Source: JBAZWE01 sp041660545
GTDB taxonomy: Bacteria > Actinomycetota > Thermoleophilia > BMS3ABIN01
NCBI GenBank assembly: GCA_041660545.1
Contig: JBAZWE010000090.1
Location: forward strand, 1-7,250
DNA length: 7,250 nt
Reading direction: 5' to 3'
Part shown: positions 1-6,424 of the stretch, one piece after another
How positions within the stretch are numbered: the stretch's first letter is position 1
How the letters are laid out: the number at the start of each line of letters is the position of its first letter
Notes under the pieces: generated by a model
Database searches by the model: none
What the model was told of the DNA's origin: nothing
What the model saw: the letters and a program-made list of their open reading frames with translations, nothing else
Made by a program: the position numbers and the translations under genes

Positions 1-1786
1 TTTCAGCTGAATGTGTGTCAAGTGAGAAAAAGGTTTCGAGTTTTTCGTTGAAAGCTTTATCTCCTCCTGTAAGGGCAACCAAATCTTTCACATCCTGAGG
101 CACATACCAATAATATTGCCAGGCATTCCCTTCGGTAAACGGATTCCCTCCGTTTGCACCGTATTTCAATGGATCAAAAGGTTCTATCCAAGCTCCCTTA
201 TCATTTTTCGACTGAAAAAATCCGGTTTTGTCATTGTACAGATTTCGGTAATTTCTCGAACGATTCATGAAGTAATTGTAGTCAGCAGTTTTACCGAGTT
301 TTTTGGCCAACTGTGCCACACACCAATCGTCGTAGGCCATTTCGAGTGTTATCGAAACGGACTGACTTTGTATATTTTCAGGCATATATCCATATTTATC
401 CCAAACTTCGAAAGCTGAATTTATATGCGAATTTGTTGACGACTCACGAACAGCTTCGTATACTTTTTCGATATCTATGCCCTGAAGACCTTTCATTAAA
501 GCATCAACCACCACAGGAATGGCATGATTCCCGATCATGCAAAAGTTGTCCTGTCCCCACAATTGCCAGATGGGCAAATAACCGGTGGCTTCGTAATGTC
601 TGATCAGGGAATTCACAAAGTCAGTCGATCGCTCCGGTTGCAGTAGGGTATAAAGCGGATGAGCAGCCCTGTAGGTATCCCACAAAGAGAATGTTGTATA
701 CTGCGTTTCACTCTCTTTTAATTTTTTGGTCGAGAAATCGGCAGCCATATATTCTCCGTTCGCATCGGAGAATGTATTTGGCTGGATAAAAGAGTGATAA
801 AGCGCCGTATAAAAAATTTCCATTTGTTTTGGAGTACCGTCAACTTTGACTTTACTCAGTTCCCTTTCCCATTGCTCATCGGACTGAGCCACTACTTTAT
901 CGAAACTCCAATCCGGAATTTCATTCAACAGATTTTGTTTCGCATTTGCGATACTGACGCCCGAGAGTCCCACTTTCACCAACAGAGGTGATTTGTCGGT
1001 GGTATCAAAATCGAATATTGCTTTCAGATTATTCCCATCAACAAGCCGGAGACCGGAAAGCACAGACGAACCGTTCATCATGACAGTTTCTGTAACCGGT
1101 TTTGAAAAACGAACATAAAAGTAAACTTTCCGCAATTTTGCCCAACCCGTTATAAGACGATAACCTTCGACGGTACAGGAATCGGTCATCCTGATTTGCG
1201 AATTGATAATCTGCGTTGACCAACTGTTTTTGTTCATCGAATGATTCAGATTGATCAGTACATGCCCCTTTTTCCCTTCCGGAAACGTGTAGCGTTGAAA
1301 TCCGGTCCGCGTTGTTGCCGTCAGTTCAGCATTCACCCCGGAGTTTTTCAGTAGAACCTGATAATAACCGGGATGAGCGCTTTCATGGCTGTGCGAGAAC
1401 GAAGAGTAAAGTCCTTTATCTGTTTGCAAAGCATCTGTTGCAACTTTGTTCTCACCCGTAAAAGGAAAAAACAACACATCAAACAATTCGGCCACTCCGG
1501 TACCACTTAAATGCGTGTGGCTAAATCCGTAAACAATCGAATCGTTGTAATCGTAACCGGAAGCCTGAGCCCAATCTGGAGCATTTTTTGTATCGGGACT
1601 CAGTTGCACCATCCCAAACGGTACTGTTGCTCCGGGGAAATTGTTTCCGGACAAACCGGATACAACAGCTCCGGTACCAATAAACGGATTAACGTACGAA
1701 GTTAGTTTGTTGTTCTCCGCAGAAACAAGCTGTCCTGCGAACAATAAAGAGATGGCTAAATAATATTTTAATCTGATTTCAATCAC
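1..1786 (-). CDS. GH92 exo-alpha-mannosidase, N-terminal 595 residues (3' end beyond window)
   Basis: GH92 enzymes are calcium-dependent, inverting exo-alpha-mannosidases. I read one uninterrupted frame of 595 codons to the left edge; family members are usually about 730-780 residues, so roughly 150-180 C-terminal residues are missing. Residues 1-23 form a signal peptide with likely type I cleavage after VSA, implying periplasmic location. The family signature of the N-terminal beta-sandwich is clear: NPFIGTG (33-39), NNFPGATVPFGMVQLSPD (48-65) and GFSHTHLSGTG (87-97). The (alpha/alpha)6 part shows SLWDTYRAAHPL (367-378), LPIWQLWG (404-411), SVSITLEMAYDDW (476-488) and TEGNAWQYYWYVPQD (551-565). 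Glu552 matches the family's general acid (Glu533 of BT3990, from memory). The base aspartates and the residues that set linkage preference lie beyond the edge, so linkage cannot be told. The start is GTG at 1786: the preceding codon is an in-frame TAA and the next in-frame ATG is Met59, which would delete the signal peptide. The gap to GH95 is only 18 bases. Confidence 0.95.
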   Translation of the reverse strand, partial: MIEIRLKYYLAISLLFAGQLVSAENNKLTSYVNPFIGTGAVVSGLSGNNFPGATVPFGMVQLSPDTKNAPDWAQASGYDYNDSIVYGFSHTHLSGTGVAELFDVLFFPFTGENKVATDALQTDKGLYSSFSHSHESAHPGYYQVLLKNSGVNAELTATTRTGFQRYTFPEGKKGHVLINLNHSMNKNSWSTQIINSQIRMTDSCTVEGYRLITGWAKLRKVYFYVRFSKPVTETVMMNGSSVLSGLRLVDGNNLKAIFDFDTTDKSPLLVKVGLSGVSIANAKQNLLNEIPDWSFDKVVAQSDEQWERELSKVKVDGTPKQMEIFYTALYHSFIQPNTFSDANGEYMAADFSTKKLKESETQYTTFSLWDTYRAAHPLYTLLQPERSTDFVNSLIRHYEATGYLPIWQLWGQDNFCMIGNHAIPVVVDALMKGLQGIDIEKVYEAVRESSTNSHINSAFEVWDKYGYMPENIQSQSVSITLEMAYDDWCVAQLAKKLGKTADYNYFMNRSRNYRNLYNDKTGFFQSKNDKGAWIEPFDPLKYGANGGNPFTEGNAWQYYWYVPQDVKDLVALTGGDKAFNEKLETFFSLDTHSAE

Positions 1787-1805
1787 TTAACAATAATATA
1801 TTCAT
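1779..1805 (-). other. Eight-codon ORF bridging the GH95 stop and the GH92 start
   Basis: On the minus strand the GH95 stop TAA (1807-1805) shares its last base with an ATG (1805-1803), giving TAATG. That ATG opens a frame reading MNILLLSD and ending at TGA (1781-1779), just past the GTG (1786-1784) that starts GH92 in another frame. The layout would let ribosomes finishing GH95 restart and end next to the GH92 start. It may equally be chance, or the trace of a small indel that separated GH92 from an original ATG. No function is claimed for the peptide. Confidence 0.25.
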
Positions 1806-4210
1806 TAGTATTTCAAGTCGATTGACTCATCTTTGTTTAACGAAAAACTGATATAACCATTCGCTTTTTGTTTAAGCATGATTTGTATCCCGTTTTTATA
1901 GAACTTAGGAATTCGGTTGTCCGGAAGTTTTAGCTTAAACTCATGATTTACCGTTGCTGTTAGGGTTGCTGTTTCAATGTTTTTGTTCGACCATTTCAAA
2001 TCAACAACTCCACCACCCAGCACACACAAGCCTTTAAAATAACCTGTTTTCCACACATCGGGTAAAGCGGGTAAAAATTCGATATGACCATCCTGGCTCT
2101 GAAGAAGCATCTCTGATATACCGGCAGCACCGGCTTCGTTACCATCAAAAATAAAAATATCATACGGAGCTCCTGCAATTCCTTTTGGTGAAATAGTCAG
2201 TAAATTCTCGCGGGTAAAGTTTCGTTGGAGCATTACAACACTTTCGTATGCATCCACCGGATTCTTTAGTCGTGCATTATAACAGATAATATTGGCCCTG
2301 CTCCATTCCACGTCTTCCCAACCCTTGGCATTCAATCTGTTGGTTAAAGTTTGCTTGGCAGCTATTGCCAGTTCCGCCGTTTTCTCCTTACTTATTTGAT
2401 TAAAAGGATATAATGCAATCAGATGACAGGTATGTCTGTGATTTGGATTCGCTTCATCATAGTCTTCAAGCCATTCCTGTACTCCACCATTTTTTTTGCT
2501 GATTTGTAGTGGTGGAATTTTCGCCAGTGCTTTTTGAAGTGTATCACGAAATTGTTTATCAACATTGAGCACTTTTGAAGCCTGTATTACCGAACTAAAT
2601 AATTCATAAACCAACACACGGTCCGCCGTTGGCATCATCGAAAGCGACATGGAATTGCCTTTGTATTTGAATGCATTTTCGGGTGAAGTGGATGGACCGG
2701 TGACCAAATATCCGTTGTTGGGATCAATAGTCATATAGTCCAACACAAATTCAGCATTCTCTTTCAGAATTGGATATGCTTCGGTTTTCAGAAACTCTTT
2801 GTCGAGGGTGTAGCAGTAATTCGACCACAAGTGCATACTTATCCAGGATGCAGCCATAGGGAATAATCCCCATCCAACATCCCAACCGGCAACAGTAGAA
2901 CCCCAGACATTACACATTGTGTTGGCAGCCCAGCCCCTTGCTCCATAAACGTTTTCAGCAGTTTTTTGTCCATAAACCGAGAGATCTTTTAAGTAATTGA
3001 ACAGCGATTTATTACATTCAGCAAGATTGCCAATATTGGCCAACCAGTAGTTTTGTTGGGTATTTATATCCAGATGATAATCACAGGTCCAGCCCATGTT
3101 ATTGGCCAGGTTGTCGTTCCAGATGCCTTGCAGGTTAGCGGGAAGCGGAGAATTTTCCCTCGAAGCAGCTATCAGCAGGTAACGTGCATATTGATAAAAT
3201 AAAACATCCAGGCCTACATCGTTTTTACCTTCTTTCACCAGTAACCAACGCAGGTCGGTAGGTAAATTGTCCGTATCGCTTTTGCCTAAAAACAATTCAA
3301 CGCGGCTAAATAATCTTTGATAATCGGTTATATGTCTTTGTTTCAGTTCTGCATAGTCTTTTTTTATGGCCTGTTGAATCGTATTACGACAGATGGATTG
3401 ATAATCGGGAGATTTAAAGTTTGTACGGATATCTATATAAAGATATACCGTGGTTGCATCTTTAATTTTGAGTTGCTTATTCACAACTGATACTGTTCCA
3501 TCGTCTGATTTTACAGTAATGTTACCCAGGAAAGCAACCCCACCTGTTGGTTGTTGGGTTGACATGTCACCGGAGAATTCAAGAACATTATTTTTCAATG
3601 TCAAATCAGCCTGACGTAATAAGTCAAGTCCAACCGAGAAGTTCAGTGCTGATTTTTTATCAACGGAAAATTTCAATACCAATAGTCCATCCGGATTGCT
3701 GCAAAAATATTCGCGTGAGTATTTTACATTTCCTTTTTCATACGAGACAGAAGCCAGTGCATTTTCAATATTAAGTTCCCGTTCATAATTTTTAATCCGA
3801 CCTTTGGGATAGTCAAAATTCAGGTATAAATTCCCGATGGGAAGATGAGATCCGAATGAATGAGGCGTTCCGGCCATAAGTTTTTGAGAGATCTCATTTC
3901 CTTCCTTTAATTTTCCATTAAAGAAAAGGGTTCTGATTTCCTGTAATTTTTCTTTTCCGAGCGCTTTTTCCTGATTCGGGTCAGGTTGTCCCGACCACAT
4001 GGTTACCTCATTCAAAGCAATTGTTTCTTTCTGAATGCCACCAAATACCATGGCTCCCAATCTTCCGTTTCCGAGAGGGAGTGCTTTCATCCATTCACTT
4101 GCAGGTTGATTATACCAGAGTTTGAGCGGTTGATTTTCGGCTTTCATGAATGGCAGGAAAACAAAAATATTGATAATAAGGCAAATAACTATTTTTTTTG
4201 GTCCGTTCAT
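1805..4210 (-). CDS. GH95 family alpha-L-fucosidase / alpha-L-galactosidase, exported
   Basis: GH95 enzymes are inverting exo-glycosidases, mostly alpha-1,2-L-fucosidases with some alpha-L-galactosidases. The 801 residues are a normal full length. Residues 1-24 are a signal peptide (type I cleavage after MKA likely; no lipobox), so the enzyme is probably periplasmic. The N-terminal beta-sandwich carries LWYNQPASEWMKALPLGNGR (31-50), LNEVTMWSG (66-74) and PIGNLYLNF (124-132). The (alpha/alpha)6 barrel follows with PANLQGIWND (357-366), DYHLDINTQQNYW (377-389), QEWLEDYDEANPNHRHTCHL (578-597) and FDGN (688-691). By comparison with Bifidobacterium AfcA, Glu579 should be the general acid and Asp689 the base, assisted by the NxN pair. 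Here that pair is Asp381-Ile-Asn383, and several later blocks are also unlike typical members, so this is a divergent GH95. His379 sits where fucose-active enzymes keep a histidine, mildly favouring L-fucose, but specificity is not settled. The ATG is the only reasonable start, with an in-frame TAA three codons upstream. It lies 40 bases after the clan GH-D gene. Confidence 0.92.
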   Translation of the reverse strand: MNGPKKIVICLIINIFVFLPFMKAENQPLKLWYNQPASEWMKALPLGNGRLGAMVFGGIQKETIALNEVTMWSGQPDPNQEKALGKEKLQEIRTLFFNGKLKEGNEISQKLMAGTPHSFGSHLPIGNLYLNFDYPKGRIKNYERELNIENALASVSYEKGNVKYSREYFCSNPDGLLVLKFSVDKKSALNFSVGLDLLRQADLTLKNNVLEFSGDMSTQQPTGGVAFLGNITVKSDDGTVSVVNKQLKIKDATTVYLYIDIRTNFKSPDYQSICRNTIQQAIKKDYAELKQRHITDYQRLFSRVELFLGKSDTDNLPTDLRWLLVKEGKNDVGLDVLFYQYARYLLIAASRENSPLPANLQGIWNDNLANNMGWTCDYHLDINTQQNYWLANIGNLAECNKSLFNYLKDLSVYGQKTAENVYGARGWAANTMCNVWGSTVAGWDVGWGLFPMAASWISMHLWSNYCYTLDKEFLKTEAYPILKENAEFVLDYMTIDPNNGYLVTGPSTSPENAFKYKGNSMSLSMMPTADRVLVYELFSSVIQASKVLNVDKQFRDTLQKALAKIPPLQISKKNGGVQEWLEDYDEANPNHRHTCHLIALYPFNQISKEKTAELAIAAKQTLTNRLNAKGWEDVEWSRANIICYNARLKNPVDAYESVVMLQRNFTRENLLTISPKGIAGAPYDIFIFDGNEAGAAGISEMLLQSQDGHIEFLPALPDVWKTGYFKGLCVLGGGVVDLKWSNKNIETATLTATVNHEFKLKLPDNRIPKFYKNGIQIMLKQKANGYISFSLNKDESIDLKY

Positions 4211-4250
4211 AAGATATTAATATTAATTCATCAATTATTTTCCAATCAAT

Positions 4251-6257
4251 TTATTTCTGAAACTTTATTAGTCTTACATCTTTTGGTTGAATCGTTATCA
4301 CCGATTTTACATTCAACTTCTCGCCACTCCACAATTCGCGGATTGATTTTATCTTTTTTGTATTAATTCCTATTCTTGAAAGTGGAAGCTCTAAAGTAAG
4401 TGGTGTTTCTCCATAATTGAATACAGCATAATAAACATTGCCTTTTTTATCGGTATGTGTAAACTGATTCTCAGATTTTTCTCCATTTCCTTCTAACGGA
4501 CGGAACGACTCCCCCTGAGCCACAGCATTAACATCGGCATTTGTAAAAAATTTCCTGGCTTTTTCTTTCCCTTCTGTTGAACCACCTTCACTAAAATCAT
4601 CCCCAGTGATAAACAACCCCGTAATAACAGCCGAAGTTACCCGGGCTCTGTTTTCGCCTTCAGTGGCTTGTTGAAGGACAACGTGGTCCGCATCGTTAAA
4701 CTGATACACCCGATCGATCCACCAACCGTACGAAACGGCATTCAGTGTATATTCAGTATCTTTTATTTTATTCCAGGCGTCGCAGGCAATCCGGCGGGAT
4801 TGTGCATATTGAGCCGGAAAAACAGGAGAAATGGAGAGGTTGATATACATATCGCCAAAGTATTTATCCAACAGCTTCATTCCATAATTGTAAGCCTGAA
4901 TTCCGGTTGTAATCTTCGGGTTGAACCAATGATCAGCTTCCAGAGCTCCATGTGTCATAAAGTCCATTTTTACATATTCGAAACCGCATCGGTGAAAAAG
5001 CGCTGATGCTTCTTTCATTTGAGCTTCAATGGCCGGATGAGTCGGATCAATGGCATAAGCACCATCCAAATCCTGAGGTTTTCCGTTGGCATACAAATAA
5101 ATATCCTTATATTTATACTCCTGTGCATCTTTAAATGTTCGTTCCGGATTTTTACCCCAATCGGTAAACGGAGTCCAATAAATACTGGCAACTTGTCCGT
5201 TTTTTTTACATTTTTCTACAAAAGCTTTCAATTGCTCTTCCGAAAAACTGTTCCAGCCCGAATCAAGTCCAATGTAAACGGTTTTATCGGCATTCACAAA
5301 GTTATTGTTTTGTAAGTTTTGTTTGAAGAAGTCAGAAACTTCAAGTGCTTTTTGGTAAGTCAGATTGAATTGCAACACGCCCCAACTGTTCCAACCAAAC
5401 GGTACGGCTTTATTCCAGGCTTTTGGAGCCGCAACAGCTGCATTTACATCTGCATAAGTCTCAAGTCCTGTTCTCCAGTCAGAGAAATAACCGATAAAAA
5501 TTTTTGGGGACTTGATGATTTTCCCTTTCAATGCACCATGCGGTTTGGAATCATGGGTCATTTCATCGGCGGCACCACCGTAGCAAACCAGTGAATTCAA
5601 GGTATTGTTGCCACCGGCAGACATTTCAATCCCGGTTTTCCAGTTATCGTGTTCAACCGAACCAATCAGGAATCCATTCCGGGTATCATTATTGAAAATA
5701 GCTGTTGCTTCATAACTGGTCAGCTTCTGGAAATCCAGTAGATGAGACTGATAACGAACCCATTTATCGTTATCGAAAGGAATAAATAAAGCACGTACGT
5801 CGCCTGCTCCTGAAAATGTTTTTATAGATTCTAAAACAACCGGGGCCATGTAGTTAGACGAAATTTCTTCAGAACTTTCCATGCTGAAATCTGTCAAGAT
5901 ATAATCTTTTGTTGCCGGCAAATAAAACTTTTGAACCAATGTCGGAAATTTGTCCGATTTATAAATAATCGTTATTATTTCAGTATTTGCACCAGATTTA
6001 TTTTTTTGTAGCATTTTACTGATATCTGAAACAGAGTAATCTTTTGTGCTGATATTTTTATCTCCAATGTGGTAAGCGGCAACCAAATTATCGAAAACAA
6101 CAAGCTTGTTCTTAGATAAGCTTACAGACCTGTTTGCTGTATTTACAATGAGTTTCCATTTCCCGGAATTAAAGGTACTTTCTCCGGTAAACGAAGATAA
6201 AAGGATGATGAGCCCCATGGATAAGCAGAATACTTTAAGTGATTTCAAGTGTTTCAT
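4251..6257 (-). CDS. Clan GH-D (GH27/GH36-like) exported glycosidase, probable alpha-galactosidase
   Basis: This is a 668-residue exported enzyme. Residues 1-21 or a little beyond are a signal peptide with no lipobox cysteine, so it is probably periplasmic. Residues about 30-270 look like an N-terminal beta-sandwich without motifs I recognise. The TIM barrel begins at PFGWNSWG (286-293), the GH27-type opening, followed by GLDSGWN (330-336). YVKMDFM (428-434) supplies the expected nucleophile Asp432, and SRRIACDAW (487-495), which resembles the GH27 RxxxD block, supplies the expected acid/base Asp493. ITGDDFS (550-556) and FFTNADVNAVAQ (570-581) match the GH27 end-of-barrel pattern, and a C-terminal beta-sandwich ends the protein. 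Clan GH-D enzymes are retaining and most often alpha-galactosidases, but alpha-N-acetylgalactosaminidases, beta-L-arabinopyranosidases and others share the fold. The large N-terminal domain is unlike simple GH27, while the barrel is unlike ordinary GH36, so the family is left open. The ATG at 6257 is fixed by an in-frame TAA four codons upstream. It probably shares a transcript with the GH95 and GH92 genes. Confidence 0.85.
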   Translation of the reverse strand: MKHLKSLKVFCLSMGLIILLSSFTGESTFNSGKWKLIVNTANRSVSLSKNKLVVFDNLVAAYHIGDKNISTKDYSVSDISKMLQKNKSGANTEIITIIYKSDKFPTLVQKFYLPATKDYILTDFSMESSEEISSNYMAPVVLESIKTFSGAGDVRALFIPFDNDKWVRYQSHLLDFQKLTSYEATAIFNNDTRNGFLIGSVEHDNWKTGIEMSAGGNNTLNSLVCYGGAADEMTHDSKPHGALKGKIIKSPKIFIGYFSDWRTGLETYADVNAAVAAPKAWNKAVPFGWNSWGVLQFNLTYQKALEVSDFFKQNLQNNNFVNADKTVYIGLDSGWNSFSEEQLKAFVEKCKKNGQVASIYWTPFTDWGKNPERTFKDAQEYKYKDIYLYANGKPQDLDGAYAIDPTHPAIEAQMKEASALFHRCGFEYVKMDFMTHGALEADHWFNPKITTGIQAYNYGMKLLDKYFGDMYINLSISPVFPAQYAQSRRIACDAWNKIKDTEYTLNAVSYGWWIDRVYQFNDADHVVLQQATEGENRARVTSAVITGLFITGDDFSEGGSTEGKEKARKFFTNADVNAVAQGESFRPLEGNGEKSENQFTHTDKKGNVYYAVFNYGETPLTLELPLSRIGINTKKIKSIRELWSGEKLNVKSVITIQPKDVRLIKFQK

Positions 6258-6424
6258 ATTTTTGATTTACAAAGAAAATTAGAATTAAGTAATTAAAAAA
6301 TTGATATTTATTTTTGGCATGGATTATACAATGCTGGTTTCAATTCCAGCATCAGTCGAAATAGTTGTATTCTTAGAAATTATCCTGATCTGACATTATA
6401 CTTTTGATTTTATTATCCACAATA
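6258..6424 (-). promoter_or_regulatory. AT-rich gap between GH36 and clan GH-D genes, possible internal promoter
   Basis: This is the only sizeable non-coding gap in the window. Just upstream of the clan GH-D start, the minus strand reads TAATTTTC (6281-6274), one mismatch from the Bacteroidota minus-7 consensus TAnnTTTG. No clear TTTG minus-33 element lies at the right distance; only a T-run is there. A TATAAT also occurs just after the inverted repeat, but without a properly spaced minus-35 box, and that hexamer is not the Bacteroidota consensus. There is no Shine-Dalgarno match before the ATG at 6257, which is normal for this phylum. A promoter serving the three downstream genes is therefore possible but weakly supported. 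Confidence 0.2.
6331..6352 (-). repeat. Inverted repeat / stem-loop in the intercistronic gap
   Basis: ATGCTGG (6331-6337) and CCAGCAT (6346-6352) are perfectly complementary across an 8-base loop, and on the minus strand the stem can grow by two G-U pairs. It lies about 70 bases after the GH36 stop and about 75 bases before the next start. There is no T-run directly after the stem on the minus strand (the nearest T6 is some 40 bases downstream), so it is a poor intrinsic terminator. It could be an RNA-processing or attenuating hairpin, or a protein-binding dyad; the role is inference, the repeat itself is directly visible. Confidence 0.45.

Noticed and set aside
1..1786. Possibility that the GH92 gene is frameshifted or a pseudogene, given its lack of an ATG
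   Set aside because: The frame reads without a stop over 595 codons, and motif positions counted along the protein agree with those computed from coordinates. The core family motifs expected before the window edge are present in order.
4216..4227. Perfect palindrome ATTAATATTAAT just upstream of the GH95 start
   Set aside because: It is made only of A and T in a very AT-rich 40-base gap, where such palindromes arise readily by chance. Nothing else marks it as an operator.
3986..4366. Plus-strand open frame of 126 codons across the GH95/clan GH-D junction
   Set aside because: It runs antisense through the GH95 signal-peptide region, the 40-base gap and the clan GH-D C-terminus. The translation has no recognisable domain, and both minus-strand genes are well supported.
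4668..5006. Plus-strand open frame of 112 codons
   Set aside because: It lies wholly antisense to the catalytic part of the clan GH-D gene and shows no family motif, so it is a shadow of that gene.
2490..5207. Three A8 tracts in the coding strand (4192-4199 and 2490-2497 in GH95, 5200-5207 in clan GH-D) as possible slippage or phase-variation sites
   Set aside because: They fall in lysine-asparagine or lysine-isoleucine codons of an AT-leaning genome, the frames are intact, and eight bases is short for a phase-variable tract. There is no positive sign of switching.
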